Below are positions 33,163 through 46,208 of a DNA stretch of 64,000 nucleotides, in pieces. The stretch spans positions 14,924,556 to 14,988,555 of the forward strand of contig JAIUCV010000001.1 of the NCBI GenBank assembly GCA_026724425.1, written 5' to 3'. Source of the DNA: Erythrophleum ivorense. Lineage: Eukaryota > Streptophyta > Magnoliopsida > Fabales > Fabaceae. Position 1 is the stretch's first letter; every line of letters starts with the position of its first letter. The notes under the pieces were generated by a model that did no database searches, was not told where the DNA came from, and worked only from the letters and a program-made list of their open reading frames with translations. Made by a program: the position numbers and the translations under genes.

Positions 33163-36100
33163 TGTAATACCATATGTTTCTAGCTTATTTCATACTATCT
33201 CTCTACCTCATATCAAGCAACTCACAAAGAGGCAAGGAAAAATAGCATTAAATAATGTATTTCTTAGCATTGTGTCGCATATAAAAATTTCATTCGATGT
33301 CACGTGGACCATATGAGCTCATACATCACATTCTCATATTTAATTACATGAATACAATTCATTTGTATCATTAAAAGTGACATACATCTTGTGGAATGCA
33401 AAGGGAAGAATAAAATACATGTGTATATTTTTGGCCAAATTTTCCTCTTTTCTGTGACAAATTTTGAAAAATCATAACTAATTTTAGAAAAATAGAAATG
33501 ATGCATTCTTGGCTATTTTAGAAAGCTACAAATGTTTAATTCATGTTAAAAATATGTCCAAACCATAACATCCAATACAAAGGATATTTGACATTCAAAA
33601 AGGTCCAAAGGTCAGGCTGTCCACTGGTACTGTCACAAACTTCTGCAGCAAAGTTCAAAAATGTCTAATTAATTTCATAAAAATTCAATCCATACAAATG
33701 ATACTAATCTAGAAATTTATGGATGTTAACAAGAGGAAAAAAATAACTTTAGACTAACTCAGGCATGTTTAGGCATCAAAAATTAATCAAACAGTATTTG
33801 AGGTCAGTTTGAATTCTTGATACTAGATAGAATCTTTAAAAATTCATATCTCCCTCTTTAGATGTCCAAATGAGGTAATTCTAGTTGATATAAGTCACTG
33901 TGAATGTCTAGTGTCTCTGTATAAAATTTTGTGATAATTGGATATCATTTGAGCCATGTGTGATAGATTTCATTTTTAAACTAGTATAAATAGTGACATG
34001 ACCAAAACTAGAAAATTTTTTAACTTTGAAAATTCATCAAATATTTTCTAGATCTCTAAAAATTTTGTTCTTTAACTTTTCAAAAAGCTTTCAAGAAGCT
34101 CTAATTGCATGCGAAATATTAAATCAAGAAGAGCTTATTTGGATAAAAAGTGATATAGGGTTCTATTATGGTCAATTTTGGCTCCATATAGGATATCAAA
34201 ATATCTAAATGACTTTCCTTGGGGTTTGGCACCTCTTGGGCAAGTCTAAAAGCATAATTAGGACTTGTATGAGCTGCCTAAATAGTCTCAAACCTCATAA
34301 ATCTCAATTTGATCATTCCACTTCCATTCATACATGACATTCTATATTGCAAAATTGTCATTACATGACCAAAATGAGTATTTTCATACATATAACCCTA
34401 ACTCTTATTTATACACAATACATTGACATAATTATACATACTTATAACATCATAGGTCATATACAACTAGGGATTTCATCAATTGCTATCCATAAGGCCT
34501 TAAAGTAACAATTTTAAGACACTTTGATGTCATGCTTTTATCTTCAGAGTAGTTGGCTTCCATTACCTTACTCTCTTGGTCCACTTAGTATGTTAGAACA
34601 TTGGAGAGAAAGGAATGAGATTTAAAGAATCCCAATATCTCATCTCCCATTCAATCATACATAAAGGATACAAAACAAGTCTCACAAATGCATGCATGGC
34701 ATATAGATATGTGCAATCATTCAAGAAGCATTCTTAGCATTTAAAAAAGTCATACATAGCATACATAGGCTTGCCAAGCAAGTGGATTGACCTCACCCAT
34801 TTACTTGTAGATTTTAGACTTACATCACATATTCTTTAAGAGGTTTTTGGACTCCACCATGCTCTTGGAAGTCAACCTCACTTTTGGGAGACTCTTTACT
34901 TTGTCTCAACTAATCTTAAGGGTTCTTGGCTCATATTCTTATCATGACTAAATGTTCTTAACCTCACCACACTCAAGCAAACCAAAGCAAATATCATAAA
35001 TATCATTTGAAAAATATAATACATTATTATGGTACCATGGAGAAAGAGCTCATGCTAGAACATTTTTCATGCCTTAAAATACATATACACACATTCAAAG
35101 ACAAGTAAAGCAAGTAATCATGCATGAGAGAAGGTAGAGAGAGCTACCTTGCTAGCATTTGTACACTTTTCCTTAAGTTTTGAATCCTCTCCCTTGACCT
35201 CACACACCCAAGGAGGTGGAGATCATTCCTCTTGACCTAGACACATCATATGGAAGCTAATTATACTCTTACAGTAAAGTCTAAGGGTACACAACTTGCT
35301 TAAACTCTAGCTTGACCTATAAACCTCTTTATGGTTCCAAAATGCACCTAATAAAGCAACACTCCTCAAATAAATTCTAGGCTCTATTCTTTCCTTTCAA
35401 ATATGATTTTTGACTCCTTTTAAGTCTCTTAGAATCATCACATAATTAAAATAAAGAGCCTAACTACATGTTGCTTCTTTAGGTCATATTATGGAACATA
35501 AGGCACCAACTCACTTTCTATAGTTTCTAAATTTTTTCCAAGTCCTCCCCTCATCTTCTTTCATCATATATGACTTAAAAATAGGTTTAGAAAAATTTAA
35601 AATTATCCCTAGCTATATAAACCCCTTTAGGCCAAAGCAATGAAAGACTTTGGCTTCCATGGAATTTGCTTTGTTTTCTTGATGGAAGAAGCACATGGGG
35701 AGACTTCTAGGGATTTTAGGAGCTCATTTAAACTCTCATTTAAACATAGGAATCAAGGTATCAAATCAGATTTTACAGGGAATGTATGAAACCCTAGACT
35801 TTGCATCTTAAATTTCCATAGTTATTTGTTAATTCTCTTTGCATATTCTTAATCTCCATACCTTTTTTTCTAAGAATCACCCTTAGTTCTGCCTAAAAAC
35901 TAAGCCCTCCTAGGACTTCTTGAGTGGGACGAAATGGTAGAGAAAGGGGAGGAAGAGATAACAACCATAGAAGAAGAAATTAACTTGTTTTCTTGTTTTT
36001 TCTCACTTGAATCTTGCTTTCTTCCAGTTCCTTTCTTCAAATCCGAATTTTTTCTTAATTTCTCCCTTAAAACAGATTTGTAAACTTCATTTTAATCAAA

Positions 36101-36872
36101 GGAAACAAAGGAGAATGGAGGAGAGGAAGTTTGGATGAAAGAAAGCGTGAAAAATTACCAAAATTTTATACCTTTTTGCTTGAATTTCTCCTCTTCTTCT
36201 TCTTCCTCTTATGCACCTCATCCTAGGGCTTCCTTCTCTGGTTAGGGTAGAAACATATGAGGCTACATGAGGCTAAAAGTGGGGTGCCATTTATATGTAT
36301 AAAAGAGGAAGAAGAACTTTTCAAAAATTCCCATTTTGCCTTTCGTTCTTAGCATTTTCGTTTCTAATTCATTTTAACTCATTTTTGAGAATCATCTTTT
36401 CCATTAGTAAAATGCCTTTGGAATCACTCAAATTGGAGCTAAAATCTTCCCGAATGAATCTGTCAAAATTCGGGTACACTAACATTGGAAAACATCAACT
36501 GGAGGGGTTTTAACTATCTTGAGCCTTTCCACCTTTTTTAGGGCCTTTAAGAACTCTGGAGAACTCAAAAATTTCATTTAAAAATTCTTTTTGTGTGAAT
36601 TTCAAAATTTGCTTAAAATTACGAAAATGCCATTATGTTTTGTAAGTTTTTCGTAAGAAATTGTTTCTTCATTCTAGCTCCATTTTTCCTTCCGTCTAAA
36701 CCTGAGATTCTCATTTTTAGGAATCTAGAATGCTTTTCAAATTTCTCAGGACCTTAAATAATTCATTTCGGGGGATTTCCTTTTGTATCTGATGAGTTTC
36801 GTTTATTTACGGAGAAATCGTACATTATATTTCTCATGTTTTTTTCTCGTTTACAAAGAACTAGATATTACA
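33163..36872 (-). mobile_element. Ty3/Gypsy solo long LTR (G2) nested in Copia RNase H
   Basis: 3710 bp. On the plus strand it begins TGTAATACC and ends GATATTACA, and it aligns along its length with G1. It interrupts the Copia RNase H frame between HHFIRD (right flank) and the following V-x-R-E-N (left flank). The target flanks GGTC/ATCT overlap only partly, so the duplication has decayed or been altered. It contains no gag or pol. A TATA motif lies near 36288-36297 on the minus strand. The open frames inside are chance frames. Confidence 0.85.
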
Positions 36873-37480
36873 ATCTCTAATAAAGTGATGTTTTACTTTA
36901 ATATGCTTTGTTTGAGAATGATGTACTGGATTCTTTATGAGGTAGATGGCACTTGTGTTGTCACAAAACATTGGGATAGGTTCGATGTTGAGTGGATAAT
37001 CTTACAGTTAATGTTTCAACTATAGCAATTGGGTGCAACAACTTCCAACTACTATGTATTTCACTTCAGCAGTGGAAAGATCTATTGAACTTTGCTTTTT
37101 ATAGCACCAAAACATTGGTGATTTTATGAGAAATTGACAACATTTACTGATACTTTTTTTATCTAGTTTATCCTTTTCAAAGTCAACATTTGCATATCTA
37201 ATTAGATTGAAAGAATTAGTTTTAGGATACTACAACCCATAATTTTGTGTATCCACCAAATATCTACAAATTCTCTTAATAACAATATAGTGTGATTTTG
37301 TTGGATGTGCCTGAAATCTTGCACATTTACAAACACTAAACATTATATGTGGTCTACTTATAGTTAAATAAAATAATAAACTAATAATACCTTTATACTT
37401 CTTTTGATTATAATTCTTACCATTCTCATTTTTGTCCAAGGTGGAGAAGGGACAGATTGGGATCTTCATTGGTTTTGAAT
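36873..37480 (-). pseudogene. Copia RNase H domain remnant
   Basis: The best-preserved frame (37230-37469) reads the RT-RNase H connection: a Q-K-K-Y-K-G-I segment, YLTISRPHIMFSVCKCARFQ, then a K-R-I-C-R-Y-L segment. Further left, at about 36880-36990, DNTSAIYLIKNP and a QTKHIKVKHHFIRD block mark the RNase H C-terminal half. Intervening stops and lost codons inactivate it. Confidence 0.9.
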
Positions 37481-38300
37481 TTTCGAAGCCATAATTACTT
37501 ATTAGCTCTTTAGTGTATTTAGATTAACTAATAAAATTTCCTTCCTTTGTTTGCATTACTTGTAGCCCAAGAAAGAAATTCATTTCCCTAATCATGCTCA
37601 TCTTAAATTTGCCTCTCACTAATTTAGCAAATCTTTGCATGAAGATTCATTAGTGTTGTAAAAAATAATATCATTTACATAAATTTACATAAGCAGATAT
37701 TTATTTTCATTTTTCTTGATGAAAAAGGTAGTGTTAAGGTTACTTCTTGAAAACCCATTTTCTAAGAGAAAAGTGTTTAACCTTTTATACCAAGCTCTAG
37801 AAGCTTACTTCAAATTATAAAGAGCTTTTAGAAGTTTAAACACATGGTTAAGTAGCTTTTATCTTCAAAATTGAAGGGTTGCTTAATATACACCTCTTCA
37901 CTAATAAACCCATTTAGGAAAGTACTTTTTACATCCATTTGATATAATTTAAAGTTCATATCAGAAGCATACGCATATAATATTCTAATAAATTCTAATA
38001 TAGTAACTAATGTATAAGTTTCACCAAAGTCAATATTTTCCTTTTGCGTATAGCCTTAGGCCATTAACTTGGCTTTATTTTTGACCATTTTACCTTACTT
38101 ATCCTATTTATTTCAAAATAGCCATTTAGTTCCAATGATGGAAGCACCTTCAGGATGCTCTACTAGGCTTCATATTTTGTTTCTTTCAAATTGATGTAAT
38201 TTTTCTTCTATTGCCATAATCCAATTTTGATGTTCTAATGCTTTTTCAATTGTTTTAAGCTCAATTTTCGACAAAGTGCAAGATTATTTTTGCTACCTCT
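37481..38300 (-). pseudogene. Copia reverse transcriptase remnant
   Basis: Minus-strand segments read E-R-N-K-I, then I-I-G-T-K-W-L-F. They are followed by Y-T-Q-K-E-N-I-D-F-G-E-T-Y and Y-Q-M-D-V-K-S-T-F-L-N-G, the usual Copia RT order. The catalytic box at 37664-37681 reads Y-V-N-D-I-I, so the first Asp of the YVDD box is replaced by Asn. Several stops also interrupt the frame. Confidence 0.9.
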
Positions 38301-38699
38301 AAGGGAGGATTTGGTATGCATTCCCTCACTTATATCTCCGATGATGTATTAAGCTGGATAGGTTGAGAAGTGTCTCCATTCTCTTGGTAGCCTCATATCT
38401 TTTGGTGTAGATTTTTGTAAGTTAGGTTTTTGTTCACTTATTGATGCTCCAACATCCTTAGTTTGTTGATCTTTAACATTTCTATTGATTTCTTCATGAT
38501 GTTGGTGGGAGTCCTTTTTTGAATTTTGTCTTTCATTTTGCCTTTAGATTTCTTCATTAATTAGAGGATAGAGTTCACTTTAACTTCTATAAGTGATTTT
38601 AAGTGGGCTTGAGTTACATTCCTTATTTCCTTCTTTTACTTTATTTGTTAAGCCTGTATTTGGTTGCTAACTTGGATGATTTCTTCCTGAAATATATTC

Positions 38700-39700
38700 G
38701 TTCTCCATTTGTATAAATTATTCTTCTCAAAGAAAGATTAGTTTCATCAAATACTACGTGTATGGATTTTTCTACCATTATAGTTCACTTTTATGTTTTA
38801 CTAGATGTTAAATGTCATAAGAATATTTCTTTATCACTTCTAACATTAAATTTTCCTATGTTAGCTTTCTATTATTATGAATAAAACATTTATAGCCAAG
38901 AGCATGATGATAACTAAGATTAAGTTTTTTGCTTTTCCACAATTCATATAGAGTTTTGTTTTAAGAATTAGTCTAATAAAGCAATGATTTAAGATCTAAC
39001 AAGTGGTATTTATGACTTTTCCCCAAAAGTATTTAAGAAGATCATTTTCAATGAGTATGGTTATTGCTATATCTTAGAGATTTTGATTCTTCTTTTCAAC
39101 AACTCTATTTTGTTATAGAGTTCCTGGTGCAGAAAAGTTATAGCTAAAACCTAATTCATCATGGAAAATTTTTAAACAATTTCTTTTCAATTCCCTACTA
39201 TGATCATTTTAAATACTAGAGATTAAATACCCTTATTCTCTTTAAAATTTTTTTACAAAAGACTACAAAATTTTTAAAAGCTCCATCCCTATGTGAAAGG
39301 AAAAGAACCAATTAACCTTAGAAAAGTTGTCGATGATAAAAAATGCATAACTTTTTTTTCAAAAACTTTGAGTTTGCATTGGGTTAAAGAGATCCATATG
39401 TAACAATTAGAGTGGCTTGGTGGAGAAGACAAATTCTTTCAATCTAAAGGAAGATCTTTCTTGTTTTCCCAATAAGCATACATCACATAGATAATCTTTT
39501 TCAAAATCTAACTTTAGAAGACCTTTCACAAAATCCAATTTAGATAATTTGGATATAGTATGCATACTGGCATGGCCAAGCTTTCAATGCCACAACCATG
39601 AATCATTACATATAGAGGAAAAATATGTTACATTCGTGGAGTTTAAATTGTTTGAGCTCAGAATGCAGATGTTTTCAAATCTTTAACCAGCAAACAAGTC
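38700..39700 (-). pseudogene. Copia integrase remnant
   Basis: A zinc-binding N-terminal region (L-G-H-A-S-M-H...C-D-V-C-L-L-G-K) lies at about 39470-39600. The C-terminal core (N-R-V-V-E-K-K-N, then Y-F-W, then Y-E-L-W) lies at about 38880-39120. The enzyme would join the element's cDNA to host DNA in the nucleus. Stops are frequent. Confidence 0.85.
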
Positions 39701-39940
39701 CTTATCATCATTGTAGATAGTGCAGTACATAGGGTCAAATATTATTTTATATCCTTTGTCATAGAGTTCATTGATACTAAGTAGATTATGTTTCAAACCG
39801 ACAATAAGGCAAACATTACTTAAGCAACAATTTTAAGTTAATTCTACCTTACTGACTCCAATGATCTTATCCTTTCCTCCATTATTGAATGTGATAGATC
39901 CTCCATGTTTTCCTATAAATAATAGAAATTGAGATGGATT

Positions 39941-39976
39941 TTTAATCATATGTCTAGAATAGCCACTGTCTAGAAA
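39941..39976 (-). pseudogene. Copia aspartic protease active site
   Basis: The minus strand reads FLDSGYSRHMIK, the D-S-G protease box typical of Copia polyproteins, between the gag zinc knuckle and integrase. Confidence 0.85.
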
Positions 39977-40038
39977 CTATTACTATTCTAATATCATTCT
40001 TTTTAAGCAAACCTAAAAATATTTCAATGGTTTTTAGG

Positions 40039-41220
40039 TTACCAAATCTTTTTAGGTCTTTTCAAATTAGTGTTAAGTTTAGTGGTTCCTTTTAGAACCC
40101 ATACAAATTTTCCTTTTCTGGATTTACTTTTGTAACAAGTATGACCATATTTATTGCAGTACAAATAAGAGGTGAAGGAAGTTGATTTTGCAAAAAAGTT
40201 TCTATACATCTTTGCATTTTCTTTCCCTTCATACCTTAATCCTGATTTATCAAACATGTAATTTTTGTTTTCCTAATAGTGTATTTAAATTTTCTTTTCC
40301 TTTAACAAAATTTACTAGATCTTATGTTAAGGTTGTAACTTGGTGCTTTAAAATTTTCTTTTCTTTTAGGATAGATTCTAGTTCAGATTTAAGTGTCTGA
40401 ACATCATTTTCTACTTTGGAATTTAATTTGAGTTGTTCCTCATATTTAGCAAATAAAATTTTGAGGCAAGCAGCTCATTAAACATTTCATTGAGTTCAAT
40501 ATAGGATAAGGAGATTTCATTTGTCACCTTATTGTCTTCAAGAGCCATGAAGCACATGTTGGCCATTTGTTATTCAAGTACATCTTCATCTTCATCATCA
40601 TCGCTCCATGCTGCCGAGGCTTTCTTCTTTTCATAGGATTTAATAGTTTCTTTTTTATATATAGATACTCTTCTTCTGTGAAAGGTTTTTTCAATAGCAG
40701 CAGCTTTTAAGGCTACTAACTTCCTTTTCTACTTTAACTTTTGTCTTTTTAGATGATTCTTTTCATAGGCGATGAGTATCCTTTAGAGTGCCATATAAAA
40801 ATGCATAGAGATTTTCAATTTCAACATTGCCACTTTTCTGGGAGACTTTTGAAAGTTTTTTGATTAAACTTAAGATTAGTATATTTTTGACCCTTTTAAA
40901 TCCCCCACTAGTTTAGCAAATTTTTTATACATTTCTTTGATGTCCTTACCCTTTTTCATGTGAGAGAGTTTGTATTAAGATTACTTTCCTTTACTTTGGA
41001 TGTTCCTTCATGAGTGATTATAAGTTTTTCCCACATTTCCTTAGCTATCTCATTACTTGCTATCTTATTGTATTTTGGTCCACTGATAGCATATACTAGA
41101 TTATTTCTTACTCGATGATTGCATTGGACTAGCTTTATGTCATCTTCGGTCCATTTACTCCTTAGTTTATCAATAATTCCTCTAGTTGTTAAGTCTTCCT
41201 TCTTGGGCATTTTTAGACCT
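40039..41220 (-). pseudogene. Copia gag remnant with zinc knuckle
   Basis: The N-terminal helix region (40956-41210) includes L-R-S-K-W-T-E-D-D and the M-W-E-K-L-I-I-T-H-E-G-T block of the UBN2/Copia gag family. A zinc knuckle (Y-C-N-K-Y-G-H...C) followed by a basic stretch and K-K-I-W lies at 40039-40257. The arrangement fits SIRE/Maximus gag. Frames are interrupted between these parts. Confidence 0.88.
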
Positions 41221-41429
41221 TCCTTGATGACCTCTCATACGAGATAGTCAGCAACATAACTATATATCTTCATTCTTTCCTTCCAATGTGAAAAATGCTT
41301 TCTTATGAATTAGGATGGTTTGGTGGTTGAAAATCCCTCCTAAAAGTAAGCTCCTTTTAGAGTGTTGGTATTCATTTTTTGCATGGACCTTTTCTCTTGG
41401 CTATTAAGCACAAGAGCACGTTAGACCTA

Positions 41430-41442
41430 TTTTGATACCAAT
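41430..41442 (-). other. Primer-binding site of the SIRE/Maximus element
   Basis: TTGGTATCA next to the 5' LTR's inner end on the minus strand, complementary to initiator tRNA-Met. The following bases have mutated from the usual GAGC. Confidence 0.8.
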
Positions 41443-42646
41443 TGATAATCATGCCTAAAGTGTGTGAATAGGTGTGATAAGCAGAAAAATAAATAACATG
41501 AAATTTTTGCCAATATAAAAGTAGAAGAGCAAGAGACCTTTAATTTTTGAATACATAAAAGGTGGAGCATACCAACAGTGATAGACAGAATCTTAAAGAG
41601 ATGTAAATGAGTAAGTGAAGGAAGTGTTCATATATATATATATATATATAATAAAATAGTAATGTGCTTTGCTAAAAGTAGAAGATGCAAATAGTTATAT
41701 GATGTAGCGAAATGATATGCGGTAAATGAAGCAAGCAAGTTAACTAAATATTTGAAGGCAAGATCTTGCAGAAGTGGTAGAGGCAAGTTAAGCAAAAGGT
41801 AAAAGAGAGTAAAGGCAAGAGAATCATATGGAGATTTATCTTGGTTCAACCCCTTAAGCCTAAGTCTAGTCCCCCTAAATTTTTAAGGAATTTTTCTTTA
41901 TTCTAAATAGCAATCTTTGCACCAATAATGGTTTTAGATGATCACCCCAACACAAGTTTTCAAGGTCACCTTAAACTTATTATAGGATTTTGTGTAGCTC
42001 ACCCTCAACTAAGTTACTCACAAATTTAAAATAAATATTAAAGGAACAAATTGACTTTCTTTTTTGATATTCTTGCTAAGCTCAAAGTTTTCTTCTAATA
42101 AGTAAATAAACCAGTCATGAAGCAATATTTACAGTAATTCAAAGACTTTTTCTTTCTCATTATTTCTTTTCATATTCTAATTTGCTCTTTGAATCTTAGC
42201 GTATATATAGATTTTTAGTAGCTCCTAGCCATTAGAAATATTCTTGATCATACAACATCTTTTTGGCTAAAGCACGCTTGGCATGTCTTTAATGTCCAAA
42301 TTTTTCATCTTTACAATTATTGCCAGCTTCAAATAACTCTTCCCATGTAACTCATTTGGTCTAATTATCATTAATGCTATACGAAGCTCAATACATGAGT
42401 TAAAGTAAAATAACATTTTTACAAAAAATAGAGGTAGTTATAGTAAAGATAGATAGCAAGAATTACTATTTCAAACTCTAATTATGTTTTGTTTGCATGA
42501 AAGTCATTCATTTTTGTTATATGTATATTAATTATTTTGTCTTTTAGTTAATAACAACAAATATGTAATTGGGCCATTAGAGATGAATGAGTTTTTACAT
42601 AAATCAACTTTGAGTTTCGTTATGGGCTTACAACCTTCGACCAACA
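41443..42646 (-). repeat. 5' LTR of the SIRE/Maximus-type element
   Basis: 1204 bp, TGTTGG...ATTATCA on the minus strand, matching 24975-26207. It carries an (AT)n run at 41629-41650. Divergence from its partner by many substitutions and short indels marks an old insertion. Confidence 0.92.
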
Positions 42647-44289
42647 CCTATAATTATATTTCCTTAAAAATAAATTAATTTTGAATTGTTGAGTAAAAAA
42701 TAAATACAATTTCTCTATGTATATATACTGAATTTGTCTATGCATGGTGGACTAGTCTTTTTCTTTCTCCCTCTTTGTTTTACTATATCATAATAAAAAT
42801 TAAATACACCAAGACAAAAACATATTTAGATGCTTTATAGTACTTTTTATATCTATCTTATATTATATATGTAGATAACTTAAAAAAATATATTAAGATG
42901 TACGTGTTAATTAATAAGTCATATGATTGCTATTTACTATCCTGATACGTTTTTTTTTATGTTTTTCTTAGTCTTCTGCATACTTAAATGTAAGGATATA
43001 TGTATCTAAAATTTTTTTAGTACTTTATGTCAAAAATTTTAATAGTATTATATCATGTTTGTTGATCTCTTTTTGATGTGTGTGGATTGCCAACTGCTCC
43101 TAGGATAGTAGTAGGCTATCCTATTCCTTCAATTAGCACTGTTTGTCATATTTGAAGATTAGAGTTCAACCACGTCACCTAATATGCTAAAATGCACTGT
43201 TTCACTTTAAGTGAAATGATGCATTTCATCTTTTTTTTTGTTGTTGATGTTTTTCGAATGTGAACTTATCTCCATTATTTGTTTGAAAGAGTAAATATGA
43301 GCCATCTATCTTAGTATTGAAGCATTTAATGCTTCATTGAATCATCTCAGTAATGCGAGAAGAGAAATTATATTAAAGCTCTTATTCCATTAGCATGGGA
43401 AGGTTGCAAATTATCCGTGAGTTTAGGGGATTGTGAAGGTTGAATATTGTTTTCTCAACATTTTCCTCCTTTAAGACTGAGAAAGTTTTACTAAAATTTT
43501 CATTTAGTAGAGTTAATTGAAATTTTCATTTGGTAGAGTTATTTGAAATTTTTATTTGATGAATAATAAATTGAACTCCATTTTGAGAATAAATAATAAA
43601 TTTGCATTCTAAGGTGTTTTGTTTTTGTCTCTTGATTATTTTAATAAAAATCATATGGTTATGGACAAATTAACTGGCTGTCTCACATTAATGCAACAAT
43701 GCGTGTGACCTCACAATGACTACTCTAAATATTGGCACTATCTCCTTCCAAGTAATCCTCTTTTTGTCCCACTGGCCTTGCTTTTTTTTCTCCTATAGAT
43801 CACATTATGGCTACTTTAAGTATTGGCATTATTAAATTTGGTCACTCAAAATTATTAGTTACTCTATATTTTCCTGCATATTCATGTTATTCAAGAATTT
43901 GACTTCATATAATTGTTGTGGAAGCATTTTCCTAGGCCTTCTAATATTTATAATTCTTTTTAATGGTGTTCTTAAAACTATTACTACATAACTAGCTACC
44001 TAAGGAAAAATTGAATTATTTTTTGTGTATAGTATATTCTAGGTAACAATTGAATCTTGCACATCTCAGTGTCTTTATTCTCCATCCCTTAAATATAATA
44101 ATTGATATTGGTTTCTTCTTTATATACATTAAAAGTATATTTATTCATCTTTTGTAAATCAAGTACACATTTAACTTTGTCCTTTTTTTTCCAAGTACAT
44201 TTGTATTATGTAGAAAGTGATAAGGTTTCCTTCCACGGAAGTTGATTTGAAGCTTAAGTTAGGTATAAAATTTGATGGCCTAGAGGAAG
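42647..44289. other. AT-rich sequence, nothing firmly recognised
   Basis: No gene recognised. Includes a 37-bp near-perfect palindrome at 43190-43226 and scattered T-rich stretches. A minus-strand open frame at 44280-44474 overlaps the start of the FRS pseudogene and is a shadow. Confidence 0.4.
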
Positions 44290-46130
44290 TGTGAAAGTTT
44301 TAAGTTGATTAGGGAGAAGGATCTAAATTTAAAGCTAGAAAACTTAATTTTAGCATATATAAGAAAAATGGTTGTATAACTTTGTATAGATATATTTGTT
44401 GCATATAGGGATTTACGAAAAGAAGACAAAAGAGATTTTATGAATATGGATCCTTGGCAAAAGAATAGAACCAATTATAAAGCAAAAATAGGAGTTACAC
44501 ATGTGAATAGAAAATATGGCTATTAACTTTGTCGAGAAGCATAATCACTTACTTTATTCTCTAGAAATGGTCCACATGTTAATATCATAATGTAAATTAA
44601 TTGAAGTTCAAACCCATATAATTGATTTGGCAAAAGATTTTGAGCTTCAACAAAAAAAAACTTTTTAGTTAATTAGTAGGTACATTGGAGGAAAAGTTGA
44701 TCTCGAGTATACTCAAGAAGATGCAAAAAATTATCTTCGATACAAAAGATAAAGAAGCATGGTGTATGGGAAAGTCAATTATTTATTGCAATATTTCCAA
44801 CATAGTGGTCTAAAAATCTGTTGTTTTATCATGCGTATTAAATGGATTCAAAAGGATAAATAACAATTGTCTTTTGGGACGTAAGAATGTAGATTGACAA
44901 TACTTATTTTGGTGATATGGTGTCACTCGATATAACATGTAGTACTAATTGTGATCATAGACCATAAATTACTTGCTATATTTTTAGGATTCAATTGCTA
45001 TAGAGAAATAGTCATTTTTTGGGCAACATTATTATATGATGAAACCACAAAGTCATTTAAATGGCTATTCGAAACTTTCTTGAAAGCATACAAGCAAAAA
45101 ATGCCTCTCATTGTTTTTATCGATTAAGATCAAGTAATGGCAAGAGCATTGTATAAGGTGATTCCAGAGATTACACATGGATTATTCATATGGCATTTAA
45201 TACGAAATAACATCAATCATCTTGGAAACTTTATGAAGGATGGATCTCATTCTTTTACTAATTTTGAGAAGTGTATGTATAAGTATAAAGAGGAAATACA
45301 GTTTGAGGAAACAAGAAACAACTTGCTATCAGCTTACAATGTGCATAAAAACACATGGTTGAGATTGGTTTACAGCATAAAGAAAAAATAAGCAATTTGT
45401 CACGTGAAGAACGCTTTCGCTTAGCATAAAGAGCATATAACTAAGTGAAATTATGAATTTTGATATCAAGAGTTACACGAAACCGGACTTGGACATCAAT
45501 CAATTCTTCAAGCACTTCAAAGAGGTTATGGACAACAAATGATATAATGACTTGAAATGTGATTTTTAGTTGCCATAAAGAGTGCCTAGATCGATTGTCT
45601 AAAGTTTGCCTATGCTATGACAGCATTCTTAGACTTACATGCTCATTATCTTTAACTTGTTAAAAAAAGAATGGGATCTATATACAACTGCTTGTATAAA
45701 GCATAATAAGGAGAGCCAGTTGTTGTGTGAATATGTTGTTAATATGATTGACTAAGACGGAGAATGGAGAATTTCATTCGATTCCAGCAATAGGTTAATT
45801 TCATATAGCTATTAGAAATTTAAAACCTTTGGAATACTATGCTATCATGCTTTGATAGTATATAATATGATAGATGTGAAAAAAACTTCTTAAACAATAT
45901 AGTTTAAGGAAGTGGATCAAGGAAATAAAAAGCGGGGCGATACATGATATTAAGGGAAAAAATGTCGAAATAAATCATAGGCCAAAAAGCACACAACAAT
46001 ATAGGCAACTCTATCCTATGTTAATAAGATTAATAACTAAAGTATCTGGCTATCTAGAAACGTGCATAAAGTTGCATTGGAATTGACAAGCATCTAATTA
46101 TTTAAAAGTATTCTCATTGTAAAATTGGCA
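44290..46130 (+). pseudogene. FAR1-RELATED SEQUENCE (FRS/FHY3 family) pseudogene
   Basis: Broken plus-strand frames follow the order of FAR1-related proteins. An N-terminal FAR1 zinc-binding region lies around 44400-44600 (K-R-R, then K-H-N-H-L-L-like). The MULE-transposase-like core runs from about 44900, with Y-F-G-D-M-V-S-L-D. The best open frame (45137-45391) reads MARALYKVIPEITHGLFIWH, then L-G-N-F-M-K-D-G-S. A downstream helix region (A-C-H-V-K-N-A-F-like, then Y-N-D-L-K-C) lies around 45400-45560. A SWIM-like K-x-F-x-T-F-G-I-L-C-Y-H-A-L block lies at about 45815-45850. Family members act as light-signalling transcription regulators derived from Mutator-like transposases. At least a dozen stops or shifts make this copy non-functional. 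It could equally be a relic of the Mutator transposase itself. Confidence 0.85.
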
Positions 46131-46208
46131 ATAAAAGAATCAATTTTATTGAAATCAATCTGTTCATTATGTTGAACCCTTTATTACAACTTAGATTTAT
46201 ACATAATA

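Larger units (their letters stand above)
24975..42646 (-). mobile_element. Large Ty1/Copia element, SIRE/Maximus type, carrying two nested Gypsy insertions
   Basis: A minus-strand element with LTRs at 41443-42646 (5') and 24975-26207 (3'), both TG...CA. The primer site TTGGTATCA lies beside the 5' LTR at 41430-41442. A purine tract lies next to the 3' LTR (26208-26220), in the setting GTCATCATTAAAAGGG that is typical of Sireviruses. Flanks are TCTAT and CCTAT (4 of 5 match). Subtracting the Gypsy insertions at 27268-30856 and 33163-36872 leaves about 10.4 kb. From right to left come gag with a zinc knuckle, protease, integrase, reverse transcriptase, RNase H, then a long extra region before the 3' LTR where Sireviruses carry an env-like gene. 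All domains contain stops, so it is dead. Confidence 0.9.
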
